From positions 5,580,001 to 5,644,000 of the forward strand of contig NZ_CP014546.1 of assembly GCF_001579805.1 (NCBI RefSeq): a stretch of 64,000 nucleotides of DNA. The letters run 5' to 3'. The notes under the pieces are model-generated. The model searched no databases. It worked only from the letters and a program-made list of their open reading frames with translations, and was not told where the DNA came from. A program made the translations under genes and the position numbers. Shown here piece after piece: positions 1-13,980 of this stretch (its first letter is position 1; each line of letters opens with the position of its first letter). Origin of the DNA: Pseudomonas azotoformans. Lineage in GTDB: Bacteria > Pseudomonadota > Gammaproteobacteria > Pseudomonadales > Pseudomonadaceae.

Positions 1-1199
1 TCCGGCATGTGCCGGTCATTGATGTAGCGCGACGCCAGCTCAGCCGCCGAACGCAGGGCTTCATCAGTGTACTCGATGCCATGGTGCGCTTCGAAACGCC
101 CCTTGAGCCCACGCAGGATGCCGATGGTGTCTTCAACCGAAGGCTCGGACACGTCGACCTTCTGGAAACGACGCGCCAGGGCACGGTCTTTTTCGAAGAT
201 CCCGCGAAACTCCTGGAACGTGGTCGAACCGATGCAACGGATATCACCCGACGACAGCAGCGGCTTGAGCAGGTTCGAGGCGTCCATCACCCCACCGGAA
301 GCCGCACCGGCGCCAATGATGGTGTGGATTTCGTCGATGAACAGGATAGCCTGCGGGCGTTTTTTCAGCTCACCAAGCAGCGCCTTGAAGCGCTTCTCGA
401 AATCGCCACGGTACTTGGTCCCGGCGAGCAACGCGCCCAGGTCCAAGGAGTAGACGACACTGTTGGCCAGCAGGTCCGGCACCTGGTTGTCCACGATGCG
501 CTTGGCCAGGCCTTCGGCAATCGCGGTCTTACCCACGCCCGCCTCACCCACCAGCAACGGGTTATTCTTGCGACGACGGGCAAGGATCTGCGCCACGCGC
601 TCAACTTCAAGCTCACGCCCCACCAGCGGATCGATCCGCCCCTGGCGCGCCAGTTCGTTGAGGTTGCTGGCATAGGCATCCAGTGGATTGCCCGAAGAAG
701 AAGACTCACCGCCCTCGTCGTCCTGCATATCCTGCTCACCCTCGGAATGATCGCCGTGCCCAGGCACCTTGGAGATACCGTGGGCGATGTAGTTGACGAC
801 ATCGATACGGGCAACGCTCTGCTGTTTGAGCAGGAACACTGCCTGGCTTTCCTGTTCGCTGAAAATCGCCACAAGCACATTGGCGCCTGTGACTTCACGC
901 TTACCGGAGCTCTGAACATGGAACACGGCACGCTGAAGCACCCGCTGAAAGCCCAGGGTTGGCTGGGTTTCACGGTCTTCATCGTGGACTGGAATAAGTG
1001 GCGTAGTGGAGTCGATAAACTCCTGCAGGTCATGCTTGAGTTTGTCGAGGTTGGCGCCGCACGCACGCAAAACGGTGGCGGCAGCTTCATTATCCAAAAG
1101 TGCCAGCAGCAGGTGTTCGACGGTCATGAATTCATGACGCTTCGAACGAGCCTCCTTGAAGGCAAGATTGAGGGTGACTTCGAGCTCGCGGTTTAACAT
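1..1199 (-). CDS. clpA: ATP-dependent Clp protease ATP-binding subunit ClpA (partial, N-terminal part)
   Basis: AAA+ unfoldase that feeds substrates to the ClpP peptidase in the cytoplasm. About 399 N-terminal residues lie in the window and the rest runs off the left edge (the E. coli protein is about 758 aa). Visible are the Clp N-domain (about 1-140, opening [14 protein letters not shown]), an acidic/serine linker near 150-170, and the first AAA module with Walker A GEAGVGKT at about 218-225 and a Walker B-like ILFIDEIHT further on. The start follows a GAGGTG ribosome-binding site 6 nt upstream. clpS lies 29 nt upstream on the same strand, the usual arrangement of adaptor and unfoldase. Confidence 0.97.
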   Translation of the reverse strand, partial: MLNRELEVTLNLAFKEARSKRHEFMTVEHLLLALLDNEAAATVLRACGANLDKLKHDLQEFIDSTTPLIPVHDEDRETQPTLGFQRVLQRAVFHVQSSGKREVTGANVLVAIFSEQESQAVFLLKQQSVARIDVVNYIAHGISKVPGHGDHSEGEQDMQDDEGGESSSSGNPLDAYASNLNELARQGRIDPLVGRELEVERVAQILARRRKNNPLLVGEAGVGKTAIAEGLAKRIVDNQVPDLLANSVVYSLDLGALLAGTKYRGDFEKRFKALLGELKKRPQAILFIDEIHTIIGAGAASGGVMDASNLLKPLLSSGDIRCIGSTTFQEFRGIFEKDRALARRFQKVDVSEPSVEDTIGILRGLKGRFEAHHGIEYTDEALRSAAELASRYINDRHMP

Positions 1200-1228
1200 A
1201 GCTTCACCTCATACCCAAGTGGTCGGCG

Positions 1229-1597
1229 TTAACCGTCCTTCTCGATTTCACAGAGTAGCGGATGCTGGCTTTCCCTGGCGTACTGGTTGACCTGCATGGC
1301 CTTTGTCTCGGCGATGTCGCGGGTAAACACTCCACATACTGCCCGTCCTTCTGTGTGAACGGCCAGCATTACCTTGGTCGCCAACTCGCGGTTCAGGTTA
1401 AAAAACACCTCGAGTACTTCGACCACGAAATCCATCGGTGTGTAGTCATCATTGAACAAAACCACCTTGTACATCGGCGGCGCCTGTAAGGCAGGCTTGG
1501 CCTCCTGAACAGCAATGCCTGCAGAACCGTCGTCATCATGTTCCTGATCCGGTCGATCCTGATTGAATGTTAGTCGAATCTGGCTGTTTGCATGCAT
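1229..1597 (-). CDS. clpS: ATP-dependent Clp protease adaptor ClpS
   Basis: Adaptor that binds the N-domain of ClpA and delivers N-end-rule substrates. The 122 aa contain the family core [20 protein letters not shown] (about residues 44-63) and the conserved [11 protein letters not shown] segment. The N-terminal 40 residues are a variable polar extension. It is cotranscribed with clpA 29 nt downstream. No good Shine-Dalgarno precedes the ATG chosen; a start a few codons away is possible. cspD is divergent. Confidence 0.95.
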   Translation of the reverse strand: MHANSQIRLTFNQDRPDQEHDDDGSAGIAVQEAKPALQAPPMYKVVLFNDDYTPMDFVVEVLEVFFNLNRELATKVMLAVHTEGRAVCGVFTRDIAETKAMQVNQYARESQHPLLCEIEKDG

Positions 1598-1774
1598 GGA
1601 AAGAAAGGTTCGTCAGTGGTTCAAATACAGTGGTGGGGGCGACCTGTCAGAATTTCAACTCTGACCGACTGGTCGCCTTGACTATCGGCGAAACGGTGTT
1701 ACAACCAATAGAACCCACAGTGGGTAAAAAAGGTCCGCGCAGTCAACCTTATTTATTCGGGTTAGGACGGATAA

Positions 1775-1792
1775 ACTGGATGATACTCCAGT
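1775..1792 (+). promoter_or_regulatory. small inverted repeat in cspD leader
   Basis: ACTGGA, a 6-nt loop, TCCAGT, about 30 nt before the cspD start in the 224-bp clpS-cspD divergent region. In RNA it would be a short hairpin just upstream of the ribosome-binding site. A role in cspD translation is speculative. Confidence 0.3.
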
Positions 1793-1821
1793 GATGGAGT
1801 CTGGTGCAGAGGGATATGGGT

Positions 1822-2100
1822 ATGTCTGGCGTCAAGATCAATGGCAAGGTCAAGTGGTTCAACAATGCCAAGGGATATGGCTTTGTTAATGAAGAAGGGA
1901 AAACCGAGGACCTTTTTGCGCACTACTCAGCGATCATCATGGACGGGTACAAAACGCTGAAAGCGGGACAAGCGGTCACCTTTGAGATTATTCAAGGCCC
2001 CAAAGGGCTGCATGCCGTGAATATCGACACAGCAAAAACGGAAGTCACTGCCAGCCCAGCAGCACGCAAGAGCGAAGTAGAAAAGAAACAAACGGCGTGA
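1822..2100 (+). CDS. cspD: cold shock domain protein CspD-like
   Basis: Small single-stranded nucleic-acid-binding protein. The cold-shock domain fills residues 1-70, with the RNP1-type KWFNNAKGYGFV (about 9-20) and a degenerate RNP2 LFAHYSAI. A polar Ala/Glu/Lys tail follows. I place the start at the third in-frame candidate (MSGVKI), about 9 nt after AGAGG; GTG at 1804 and ATG at 1816 are poorer. In E. coli CspD inhibits replication and its gene also neighbours clpS/clpA; the same role here is inferred from family and position. Confidence 0.92.
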   Translation: MSGVKINGKVKWFNNAKGYGFVNEEGKTEDLFAHYSAIIMDGYKTLKAGQAVTFEIIQGPKGLHAVNIDTAKTEVTASPAARKSEVEKKQTA

Positions 2101-2124
2101 TCCGCCGCCAAGCGTGCAGCTAGC

Positions 2125-2166
2125 AAAAAAAAACGGCCACCCAATCAAATTGGATGGCCGTTTTTT
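2125..2166. terminator. bidirectional rho-independent terminator (cspD / icd)
   Basis: A-tract, then ACGGCCAcCCAA, a short AT loop, TTGGATGGCCGT and a T-tract. The A- and T-tracts flank the stem on both sides, so it can terminate convergent cspD (+) and icd (-). Confidence 0.9.
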
Positions 2167-2178
2167 ATGCCGGCTTGT

Positions 2179-3435
2179 TTACATATGCGAAATCAATGCT
2201 TCACCAAAGCCCGACGACGACACCAGCTTCGCGCCATCCATCAAGCGCTCGAAGTCATAGGTCACAGTCTTGGCCGAAATCGCGCCATTGGTACCCTTGA
2301 TGATCAAATCCGCCGCCTCAGTCCAGCCCATATGACGCAACATCATCTCGGCCGACAGAATCAACGATCCCGGATTCACCTGATCCTTGCCCGCATATTT
2401 AGGCGCAGTACCGTGGGTAGCTTCGAACATCGCCACGGTGTCCGACAGGTTCGCGCCCGGCGCAATACCGATACCGCCCACCTCCGCCGCCAAGGCGTCA
2501 GACAGGTAATCACCATTCAGGTTAAGCGTCGCGATCACATCATACTCGGCCGGACGCAGCAGGATCTGCTGGAGCATGGCGTCGGCAATGGCGTCCTTGA
2601 CCACCACATTCTTGCCGGTCTTCGGGTTCTTGAACTGCATCCACGGGCCGCCGTCGAGCAGTGTGGCGCCAAATTCTTCGGCCGCCACTTCGTAGGCCCA
2701 TTCCTTGAAGGCACCTTCGGTGAACTTCATGATGTTGCCTTTGTGCACGATGGTCAGTGAGTCGCGGTCGTTATCCACTACATATTGCAGGGCTTTACGC
2801 GCCAGGCGCTTGGTCCCTTCCTTGGAGACGGGCTTCACACCAATCCCACAATCCTGGTCGAAACGGATCTTGGTCACGCCCATTTCTTCCTTGAGGAACT
2901 TGATCACCTTGATCGCTTCGGGCGAACCGGCCTTCCACTCGATCCCGGCATAAATGTCTTCGGAGTTTTCACGGAAGATGGTCATGTCCACATCGCCCGG
3001 CTTCTTGACCGGGCTGGGCACGCCTTCGAACCAACGCACCGGGCGCAGGCACACATATAGATCGAGTTGTTGGCGCAGGGCCACGTTCAGCGAGCGGATG
3101 CCGCCGCCGACGGGAGTGGTCAGCGGCCCCTTGATGGAAAGCACGTAATCCTTGACCGCATCCAGGGTTTCCTGGGGCAGCCAGGTGTCCTGGTCGTAGA
3201 CTTGAGTCGCCTTTTCGCCGGCATATACCTCCATCCAGGAGATTTTGCGCTTGCCGCCGTAGGCCTTTTCAACAGCTGCGTCGACCACCTTGATCATCAC
3301 CGGACTGATGTCGACGCCGATACCGTCACCTTCTATATAAGGGATGATCGGTTGGTCAGGAACATTGAGAGAATGGTCTGCATTGACGGTGATTTTGTCG
3401 CCGACTGCCGGAACCTGAATCTTCTTGTATCCCAT
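2179..3435 (-). CDS. icd: NADP-dependent isocitrate dehydrogenase (homodimeric, Icd type)
   Basis: Oxidative decarboxylation of isocitrate to 2-oxoglutarate with NADP+ in the TCA cycle. At 418 aa it matches E. coli Icd (416). The substrate/phosphorylation loop [20 protein letters not shown] is present; its serine corresponds to the AceK-phosphorylated Ser of E. coli, so reversible inactivation by AceK (gene not in the window) is likely. The nucleotide-binding [11 protein letters not shown] is also present. I chose the ATG giving MGYKKI, preceded by GGAG 6 nt upstream, over the ATG 4 codons earlier. It is divergent from idh, a second isocitrate dehydrogenase of unrelated fold. Confidence 0.97.
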   Translation of the reverse strand: MGYKKIQVPAVGDKITVNADHSLNVPDQPIIPYIEGDGIGVDISPVMIKVVDAAVEKAYGGKRKISWMEVYAGEKATQVYDQDTWLPQETLDAVKDYVLSIKGPLTTPVGGGIRSLNVALRQQLDLYVCLRPVRWFEGVPSPVKKPGDVDMTIFRENSEDIYAGIEWKAGSPEAIKVIKFLKEEMGVTKIRFDQDCGIGVKPVSKEGTKRLARKALQYVVDNDRDSLTIVHKGNIMKFTEGAFKEWAYEVAAEEFGATLLDGGPWMQFKNPKTGKNVVVKDAIADAMLQQILLRPAEYDVIATLNLNGDYLSDALAAEVGGIGIAPGANLSDTVAMFEATHGTAPKYAGKDQVNPGSLILSAEMMLRHMGWTEAADLIIKGTNGAISAKTVTYDFERLMDGAKLVSSSGFGEALISHM

Positions 3436-6155
<2,720 letters not shown>

Positions 6156-6210
6156 TGCTTCGCGATGCCGCTGATGTGACAATGGCTGACTGATCGTCAC
6201 ACCAGCAGGA

Positions 6211-6244
6211 AATCCGGAATCCGAAAGGGTTCCGGATTTTTTTT
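6211..6244 (+). terminator. rho-independent terminator after idh
   Basis: AATCCGGAA, a 10-nt loop, TTCCGGATT and a run of eight T. A second T-run lies just downstream. Confidence 0.9.
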
Positions 6245-6327
6245 GCCCTTTTTTTGTGCAAGTGGGCGCAGGATTTGCTTCGTGTTTCTGTTCAAGTCAT
6301 CCAGAAAACATGAAAAGGGAAGTTTCC

Positions 6328-7545
6328 ATGCACCGAAATCACTTCCAATGGCTGGGCTGGACCACTGCAATAGTCCTGCTGACGGCCTGCGCGCACCACT
6401 CGCACACCTACCCTCACGTACAGGAGACCATTGGCGACGTGCAGACCATGTACGACGGCAAACTCAGCCCTGACGCCGCTGTCAGCACCTTTCGCAATAT
6501 CGATCGCTTGTTCCCGGTGCGCACCATTCAAGCCGGAGGCCACCCCTTTGCGCTGCCACGCAGCAGCCAACCGCTCGGCGCCGTCGCATTCGACTACGAC
6601 GGCAAACACTACAGCCTTGACGATTACGTCACCCTCAACCGGGTAACAGGCTTGCTGGTGATAAAAAACGGGCAAGTCGTTACTGAACGCTACGAAAAAG
6701 GCAACACACCGGCAAGCCGCTGGATGTCGATGTCAGTCGCCAAATCCGTTACCTCAACCCTTGTCGGCGCCGCACTGCAGGACGGCGCCATCAAAAGCCT
6801 TGATGACAAAGTGACCCGCTACCTGCCTGCTCTCGCAGGTAGCGGCTACGACCAGGCGACTGTACGCCAGGTCCTGGCCATGCGCTCCGGCGTCAAATGG
6901 AGTGAGAAGTACGCCGACCCCACCTCAGACCGACGCATGATGCTCAAGCTGCAAACCGAGCAAGTGCCGGGCTCTGCCCTCAAGTTCATGGCGAGCCTGC
7001 CCAGCGCGGCAACGCCTGGTACGCGCACCAACTACAGCACGGGCGAAACACAGGTCCTCGGCCAACTGGTCAGCGCCGCTGTGGGCAAACCGCTGGCGCA
7101 GTACCTGAGCGAGAAAATCTGGGCACCTTACGGCATGCAAACCGACGCCAACTGGTGGCTTGACGGCCCCAATGGCAACGAGGTGGGTGGTAGCGGCATC
7201 AGCGCAACGCTGGAAGATTACGGCCGCTTCGGGCAATTCGTCCTTAGCGGCGGCAAAGCCGGCGAGAAACAAGTGCTGCCCAAAGGCTGGATGAGCTTTG
7301 CCAGTACCACCACCGGCACCGACCCCGCATACGGCGACTTTGCCTCAATGTGGTGGCCCGCATGGACCGACGCCTCAAAGGCGGACAAAGCCTTCACTGC
7401 TGCGGGCATTTTCGGCCAGTTCATCTACATCAACCCCGTACAGAATGTGGTGATTGTTGTGTGGCAAGCACAAACCAAAGCCACCGGCGGTGAAGTCATC
7501 GACGACATGGTCGCCTTCGACGCCATCACCAAGGCCGCGAAGTAA
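6328..7545 (+). CDS. serine hydrolase lipoprotein, beta-lactamase/class C family
   Basis: Predicted periplasmic, lipid-anchored serine hydrolase of 405 aa. The start chosen (MHRNHF) has AGGGAAG 7 nt upstream; it gives a signal peptide ending in the lipobox LTAC at about residue 20. The penicillin-binding-type SxxK motif is S-V-A-K at 136-139, and a YST stands where class C enzymes have YxN. The family includes esterases, DD-peptidases and amide hydrolases; I cannot assign a substrate. It stands alone between two terminated or separate units. In the gene order I recall for P. aeruginosa, idh is followed directly by the Nudix gene, so this may be a lineage-specific insertion. Confidence 0.85.
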   Translation: MHRNHFQWLGWTTAIVLLTACAHHSHTYPHVQETIGDVQTMYDGKLSPDAAVSTFRNIDRLFPVRTIQAGGHPFALPRSSQPLGAVAFDYDGKHYSLDDYVTLNRVTGLLVIKNGQVVTERYEKGNTPASRWMSMSVAKSVTSTLVGAALQDGAIKSLDDKVTRYLPALAGSGYDQATVRQVLAMRSGVKWSEKYADPTSDRRMMLKLQTEQVPGSALKFMASLPSAATPGTRTNYSTGETQVLGQLVSAAVGKPLAQYLSEKIWAPYGMQTDANWWLDGPNGNEVGGSGISATLEDYGRFGQFVLSGGKAGEKQVLPKGWMSFASTTTGTDPAYGDFASMWWPAWTDASKADKAFTAAGIFGQFIYINPVQNVVIVVWQAQTKATGGEVIDDMVAFDAITKAAK

Positions 7546-7607
7546 ACGACAGGGGCGGCACCTCTGTATGATGGGTGCCCGCCCTTCTGATCGCTTGAGA
7601 CTTGCCC

Positions 7608-8054
7608 ATGACCTGGCAACCCCACATCACCGTCGCCACTATCGTTGAGGACAACGGTCGCTTCCTCATGGTCGAGGAACTCAAGGGCGGCCGTGCCGTG
7701 CTCAACCAGCCCGCCGGCCACCTCGATCCGCATGAAACCCTCACGGAAGCCGCCGTGCGCGAAACCCTCGAGGAAACCGGCTGGGATGTCGAAGCCACCG
7801 GCATTGTCGGCATTTATCTCTACACCGCCCCCAGCAATGGCGTGACCTATCAACGGGTCTGCTTCATCGCCAAGGCCTTGAAACACCACCCAGACTATCA
7901 ACTCGACGAAGGCATCCTCCGCGCCCGTTGGCTGACCCGTGACGAACTGATGGAACTGCGCAACGACTGGCGCAGCGAGCTGATCATCCGCTGTATCGAT
8001 GATTATCTGGCCGGTCAGCGCCACAGCCTCGAATTGATCCGCCCTTCTCTTTAG
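7608..8054 (+). CDS. Nudix hydrolase, NudJ-like
   Basis: Hydrolase of nucleoside-diphosphate-linked substrates; 148 aa. A complete Nudix box is visible from GHLDPHETLTEAAV through RETLEETGW (about residues 37-59), with the REx2EE metal-binding glutamates. Start is ATG (MTWQPH), two codons inside a longer TTG-initiated frame. It lies 59 bp before mnmA and is probably cotranscribed, as E. coli NudJ is near mnmA. NudJ acts on thiamine pyrophosphate precursors and nucleotides; the exact substrate here is inferred. Confidence 0.9.
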   Translation: MTWQPHITVATIVEDNGRFLMVEELKGGRAVLNQPAGHLDPHETLTEAAVRETLEETGWDVEATGIVGIYLYTAPSNGVTYQRVCFIAKALKHHPDYQLDEGILRARWLTRDELMELRNDWRSELIIRCIDDYLAGQRHSLELIRPSL

Positions 8055-8113
8055 CCTTGAAGGCCTGAGCCTGATAGAATCGCGTCCTTTTTCAAGACAC
8101 CCGTTGAAACCCT

Positions 8114-9238
8114 ATGCGTGATCCAGCCCCTTCTGACACACAAAAGAAGCGCGTCATCGTCGGCATGTCCGGCGGCGTGGATTCTTCCGTTTCCGCCGTT
8201 CTGCTCATGGAGCAGGGTTATGAGGTGGAAGGCCTGTTCATGAAGAACTGGGAAGAAGACGATGGAACGGAATACTGCACCGCCATGGACGATCTGGCGG
8301 ACGCCCAGGCCGTGTGCGACAAGATCGGTATCAAGCTGCACACCGCCAACTTCGCCGCCGAGTATTGGGACAACGTGTTCGAGCACTTCCTGGCCGAATA
8401 CAAGGCCGGCCGCACGCCGAACCCGGACATCCTGTGCAACCGTGAAATCAAGTTCAAGGCATTCCTCGACTACGCCATGATGCTCGGCGCGGACCTGATT
8501 GCCACTGGCCACTATGTGCGCCGCCGCGATATCGATGGCCGTACCGAACTGCTCAAGGGCCTGGACCCGAACAAGGACCAGAGCTATTTCCTGCACGCCG
8601 TCGGCGGTGAACAGATCGCCAAGACCCTGTTCCCGGTGGGCGAGCTGGAAAAACCCGAAGTGCGCAAGATTGCCGAGAAACACGGCCTGGCCACCGCCAA
8701 GAAGAAGGATTCCACCGGGATCTGCTTTATCGGCGAGCGCCGCTTCAGCGACTTCCTCAAGCAGTACCTGCCAGCGCAACCGGGCGAAATCCACACCACC
8801 GAAGGTGAAGTCATCGGCCGTCACCATGGCCTGATGTATCACACCATCGGCCAACGCCAGGGCCTGGGCATCGGCGGCTTGAAAGACGCCGGTGAAGAGC
8901 CGTGGTACGTGCTGGTCAAGGACCTGGAAAACAACGTGCTGATCGTCGGCCAAGGCAACGAGCATCCACTGTTGTTCTCCGGCGCCCTGCTCGCTTCGGA
9001 AATCTATTGGGTCAACCCGATTGACCTGAGCACCCCGCGCCGCCTGACTGCCAAAGTGCGCTATCGCCAGAGCGACCAGCCCTGCACCCTGGAAAAAACC
9101 GCCACCGGCTACCGCGCCACCTTTGATGACCCGCAACGCGCGGTCACGCCTGGCCAGTCCGTGGTGTTCTACGACGGCGAAATCTGCCTGGGCGGCGGCG
9201 TGATTGAAGTGGCCGAAGCCTGGAGCAACCCGGCATGA
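8114..9238 (+). CDS. mnmA: tRNA-specific 2-thiouridylase MnmA
   Basis: Thiolates the wobble uridine (U34) of Lys, Glu and Gln tRNAs using sulfur relayed by the Tus system. It is 374 aa, family-typical. The PP-loop [10 protein letters not shown] sits near the N-terminus (about 17-26). The two catalytic cysteines are C108 in [11 protein letters not shown] and C204 in [16 protein letters not shown]-like and GHYVR motifs fit. Its last 4 bases overlap the hflD start, so the two are translationally coupled. Confidence 0.98.
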   Translation: MRDPAPSDTQKKRVIVGMSGGVDSSVSAVLLMEQGYEVEGLFMKNWEEDDGTEYCTAMDDLADAQAVCDKIGIKLHTANFAAEYWDNVFEHFLAEYKAGRTPNPDILCNREIKFKAFLDYAMMLGADLIATGHYVRRRDIDGRTELLKGLDPNKDQSYFLHAVGGEQIAKTLFPVGELEKPEVRKIAEKHGLATAKKKDSTGICFIGERRFSDFLKQYLPAQPGEIHTTEGEVIGRHHGLMYHTIGQRQGLGIGGLKDAGEEPWYVLVKDLENNVLIVGQGNEHPLLFSGALLASEIYWVNPIDLSTPRRLTAKVRYRQSDQPCTLEKTATGYRATFDDPQRAVTPGQSVVFYDGEICLGGGVIEVAEAWSNPA

Positions 9239-9858
9239 GCCCGACCCAGGAGCAATTGACGGCACTCGGCGGGGTTTTCCTCGCCGCTGTCTTGGTGGAC
9301 AAGATCGCCAAGACCGGCCAGGTCACCGAGGCGGGCCTGACCTGCATGCTCGGCAGCCTGCTGATCCGCGACCCCAAGGACACCCTGGAAGTCTACGGCG
9401 GCGACGATATCGCGCTGCGTGAAGGTTACCGCGCGCTGATCGGCGCCCTGGAGCGCGACCCAAGCACGTTGCAGCGCGAGCCGTTGCGCTATGCCTTGTC
9501 AATGCTTGGCCTTGAGCGTCAGTTGGCCAAGCGCGACGACCTGCTGGAGGTCATCGGCAAGCGTTTGCCACAGATTCAATCCCAGGTGGAACACTTCGGC
9601 CCGGCCCACGAAAACGTGATCGCGGCCTGTGGCGCGCTGTACCAGGACACCCTGAGCACCTTGCGCCAACGCATCCAGGTGCACGGCGACATGCGCAACC
9701 TGCAGCAACCGAACAACGCCTCGAAAATCCGTGCACTGCTCCTGGCCGGTATTCGTTCGGCGCGATTGTGGCGTCAGTTGGGCGGTCATCGTTGGCAGTT
9801 GGTGATCAGCCGCCGCAAATTGCTCAAAGAGCTTTACCCGTTGATGCGCAACGAATAA
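9235..9858 (+). CDS. hflD: high frequency lysogenization protein HflD homologue
   Basis: 207-aa membrane-associated protein of the HflD/YcfC family, opening [20 protein letters not shown], mostly helical. E. coli HflD binds phage lambda CII; the cellular role is poorly defined. It overlaps mnmA by 4 bp (ATGA) and is followed by a terminator and purB, the conserved mnmA-hflD-purB order. Confidence 0.95.
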   Translation: MSPTQEQLTALGGVFLAAVLVDKIAKTGQVTEAGLTCMLGSLLIRDPKDTLEVYGGDDIALREGYRALIGALERDPSTLQREPLRYALSMLGLERQLAKRDDLLEVIGKRLPQIQSQVEHFGPAHENVIAACGALYQDTLSTLRQRIQVHGDMRNLQQPNNASKIRALLLAGIRSARLWRQLGGHRWQLVISRRKLLKELYPLMRNE

Positions 9859-9896
9859 GTCGCACCGACAGGCTATTTTCAAGCCGTTACGCGTAA

Positions 9897-11354
<1,458 letters not shown>

Positions 11355-11373
11355 TCTTTGCTTGACCCTTTGA

Positions 11374-11399
11374 GACGCCCGGCCGCGCCGGGCGTTTTT
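11374..11399 (+). terminator. rho-independent terminator after purB
   Basis: ACGCCCGGC-CGC-GCCGGGCGT followed by TTTT. Confidence 0.92.
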
Positions 11400-11438
11400 A
11401 TTCCAGTCTGAAAAGTGCTTTTTTTCAATAGGTTACAC

Positions 11439-12605
11439 ATGAATCCTGATATCCCTCTTCAACTTCTGGGCGGCATCACGGCACGGGAATTCCTGCGCGA
11501 CTACTGGCAGAAAAAGCCGCTGCTGATCCGTCAGGCCATCCCTGATTTCGAAAGCCCGATCGACGCCGACGAGCTGGCCGGCCTGGCCCTGGAAGAAGAA
11601 GTCGAATCGCGCCTGGTGATCGAACACGGCGAGCGCCCGTGGGAATTGCGTCGCGGCCCGTTTGCTGAAGATGCCTTCAGCACGCTGCCTGAGCGCGAGT
11701 GGACCCTGCTGGTGCAGGCCGTCGACCAGTTCGTGCCGGAAGTGGCCGAACTGCTCGAGCAGTTCCGCTTCCTGCCAAGCTGGCGCATCGACGACGTGAT
11801 GATCAGCTTCGCCGCGCCCGGTGGCAGCGTCGGTCCGCACTTCGACAACTACGATGTGTTCCTGCTGCAAGCCCAAGGCAAGCGCAACTGGAAGATCGGC
11901 CAGATGTGCAACTCCGAAAGCCCGCTGCTGCAGCACGCCGACCTGCGCATCCTCGCTGAATTCGAAGAAAGCGCCGAGTGGGTGCTGGAACCGGGCGACA
12001 TGCTTTACCTGCCGCCGCGCCTGGCGCACTTCGGTATTGCCGAAGATGACTGCATGACCTATTCCGTAGGTTTCCGCGCCCCCAGCGCCGCTGAAGTGCT
12101 GACCCACTTCACCGACTTCCTCAGCCAGTACCTGACTGACGAAGAACGCTACACCGACGCCGACGCCCAGCCGGTCAGCGACCCGCACCAGATCCAGGGC
12201 GACGCGCTCGACCGCCTCAAGAGCCTGCTGGCCGAGCACATGAGCGATGAGCGCATGCTGCTGACCTGGTTCGGCCAGTTCATGACCGAACCGCGCTATC
12301 CTGAGCTGGTGGCCGGTGAAGAATTGGGCGAAGAGGATTTCGTCAACAGCCTGCAAGACGGCGCGATCCTGGTGCGCAACCCAAGCGCGCGCATGGCCTG
12401 GTCGGAAGTCGACGATGATGTGCTGCTGTTCGCCAGCGGCCAGAGCCGCTACCTGCCGGGCAAGCTGCGCGAACTGCTCAAGCTGATCTGCGCCGCCGAC
12501 GCCCTGCACGCCGAAAACCTCGGCCCATGGCTGGCGGACGAAGACGGTCGCGACCTGCTGTGCGAATTGGTCAAGCAAGGAAGCCTGGGATTTGCCGATG
12601 AATAA
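11439..12605 (+). CDS. roxA: ribosomal protein uL16 3-hydroxylase RoxA/YcfD (JmjC/cupin oxygenase)
   Basis: Fe(II)/2-oxoglutarate oxygenase that hydroxylates an arginine of ribosomal protein L16 in E. coli (YcfD). It is 388 aa. The JmjC iron triad is visible: H134-x-D136 in GPHFDNYDVF and H197 in RLAHFGI. A C-terminal winged-helix part follows. Start is ATG (MNPDIPLQLLGG); an earlier in-frame ATG-like start adds 8 residues with no support. It overlaps the downstream GNAT gene by 8 bp. Confidence 0.93.
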   Translation: MNPDIPLQLLGGITAREFLRDYWQKKPLLIRQAIPDFESPIDADELAGLALEEEVESRLVIEHGERPWELRRGPFAEDAFSTLPEREWTLLVQAVDQFVPEVAELLEQFRFLPSWRIDDVMISFAAPGGSVGPHFDNYDVFLLQAQGKRNWKIGQMCNSESPLLQHADLRILAEFEESAEWVLEPGDMLYLPPRLAHFGIAEDDCMTYSVGFRAPSAAEVLTHFTDFLSQYLTDEERYTDADAQPVSDPHQIQGDALDRLKSLLAEHMSDERMLLTWFGQFMTEPRYPELVAGEELGEEDFVNSLQDGAILVRNPSARMAWSEVDDDVLLFASGQSRYLPGKLRELLKLICAADALHAENLGPWLADEDGRDLLCELVKQGSLGFADE

Positions 12606-13020
12606 GATTCACGTAAGTGTCGCGGACTGGCAAAAGGATATCGCTGAGATTCGGCGCATTCGTGAAGCGGTGTTTATCGCTGAACAATCGGTTCCGCCAG
12701 AGCTGGAGTGGGACGCGGACGACGCCGGCGCTGTGCATTTCCTTGCATTCGAAGGTGATTTTCCGATTGGCACCGCGCGCCTGCTGCCCAGTGGCGAGAT
12801 CGGACGTGTGTCGGTACTCAAGGACTGGCGCGGACTGAAGGTCGGCGACAAGCTGATGGAAGCGGTGATCGGCGTGGCCGAGAAGCGCGGCCAGACCAGG
12901 CAGTTCCTGAGCGCACAGGTTTATGCAGCGCCGTTCTATGAGCGACTGGGCTTCAAGATCGTCAGTGACGAATTCCTTGAAGTCGGGATTCCGCATGTGG
13001 ACATGGTGCGCGGCGACTGA
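12598..13020 (+). CDS. GNAT-family N-acetyltransferase (ElaA/YjcF-like)
   Basis: 140-aa acetyl-CoA-dependent acyltransferase. The GNAT core is visible: IRREAVFIAEQ-like N-terminal helix, FPIGTARLL, the acetyl-CoA loop region RVSVLKDWRGLKVGDKLMEA (about 78-97) and FYERLGFK near the C-terminus. The start overlaps the roxA stop, implying translational coupling. The substrate is unknown. Confidence 0.88.
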   Translation: MNKIHVSVADWQKDIAEIRRIREAVFIAEQSVPPELEWDADDAGAVHFLAFEGDFPIGTARLLPSGEIGRVSVLKDWRGLKVGDKLMEAVIGVAEKRGQTRQFLSAQVYAAPFYERLGFKIVSDEFLEVGIPHVDMVRGD

Positions 13021-13064
13021 TCCGAAACCGCATCGCCTGCGATAGCGATATCAGCAACACCAAT

Positions 13065-13091
13065 AATGCCCTGCCTTGCCAGGGCATTTTG
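13065..13091 (+). terminator. rho-independent terminator after GNAT gene
   Basis: AATGCCCTG, a short loop, CAGGGCATT then TT; the T-tract is modest. Confidence 0.75.
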
Positions 13092-13170
13092 CCGTCTACG
13101 ATTCAACTTGCCCCCCGCCAGGCCGACAAACTGGCAAACTCAAGCTTAATGACTCGCAGAGATAACGGAC

Positions 13171-13908
13171 ATGTCCCTACGCACCCTGCTCACCGCCCTT
13201 CTCCTGACCGCCAGCGTTTCGGCCATAGCCGACACCGAAGTGGTCAACCTGAGCAACCGCACCAGCGCCGACCTGCTCCCCGTAGCGCAGAACTTCATCG
13301 GCAAGGACGGCACCGTCAGCGCCTACGGCAACCAGCTTATTGTCAACGCCAACCCCGCCAAGATCCAGGACTTGCGCGCCCTGCTCTCCCAACTCGACAC
13401 ACCGGCCAAGCGGCTGCTGATCACCGTCGACACCAACGAAAACAAACAACAGAACAGCGGCGACAGCCAGACCCGCATCATCAGCTACGGCACCGCCAGC
13501 CGCGACGGCGGGATCCAGCAGATCCAGGCCAGCGAAGGCGTGCCCGCACTGATCCAGGTCGGCCAGAGCGTGCCGCTGACCACCACCCAGCAAGACAGCT
13601 ACGGCCGCCTGCAGAACCAGACTCAGTATCGCAACGTCACTCAGGGTTTCTACGTGACGGCGAGCGTCACCGGCGAAACCGTGCACCTGGCGATCAGTAC
13701 CAACCGTGACCGCATGAGCCAGGAACGTCCCGATGTAGTGAATGTGCAAAGTACCGACACAACCGTCAGCGGCCGCTTGGGTGAATGGATCCCCCTGGCC
13801 GGTATCAATCGCGAGACCCAGGCCGACAAATCCTCTGGAACCCGCACCTACTCTACTCAAGGCCGCGATGACCTGACTGTGCGGGTCAAGGTCGATACCC
13901 TGAACTGA
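13171..13908 (+). CDS. exported secretin N-domain-like protein
   Basis: 245 aa with a clear Sec signal peptide (LLTALLLTASVSAIADT, cleavage after about residue 21). The first mature part (VVNLSNRTSADLLPVAQNFI ... LLSQLDTPAKRLLITV) resembles the N1/NolW fold of secretins, but no secretin pore domain follows. The remainder is rich in Gln/Thr/Ser. It probably acts in the periplasm or at the outer membrane. It stands as a single gene; its partner is unknown. Conserved hypothetical proteins of this kind occur in pseudomonads. Confidence 0.7.
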   Translation: MSLRTLLTALLLTASVSAIADTEVVNLSNRTSADLLPVAQNFIGKDGTVSAYGNQLIVNANPAKIQDLRALLSQLDTPAKRLLITVDTNENKQQNSGDSQTRIISYGTASRDGGIQQIQASEGVPALIQVGQSVPLTTTQQDSYGRLQNQTQYRNVTQGFYVTASVTGETVHLAISTNRDRMSQERPDVVNVQSTDTTVSGRLGEWIPLAGINRETQADKSSGTRTYSTQGRDDLTVRVKVDTLN

Positions 13909-13948
13909 AGCACCAAAAACTGACTGATGAGTCGTCTTAGACTAAAGA

Positions 13949-13974
13949 TGTAGTGCTTGAAAATAAGCACTACA
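13949..13974. promoter_or_regulatory. 26-bp inverted repeat, operator candidate for aceA
   Basis: TGTAGTGCTT, 6-bp spacer, AAGCACTACA: perfect 10-bp arms. It ends 6 bp before the -35 of the predicted aceA promoter. The TGTAGT...ACTACA ends resemble operators of RpiR-family carbon regulators (HexR/RccR type) as I remember them; the assignment is inference. No T-tract, so it is not a terminator. Confidence 0.55.
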
Positions 13975-13980
13975 AAACAT

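Noticed and set aside
365..1090. Minus-strand 241-codon frame inside clpA
   Set aside because: It overlaps the clpA reading frame on the same strand in another phase; composition is shadow-like and clpA is certain.
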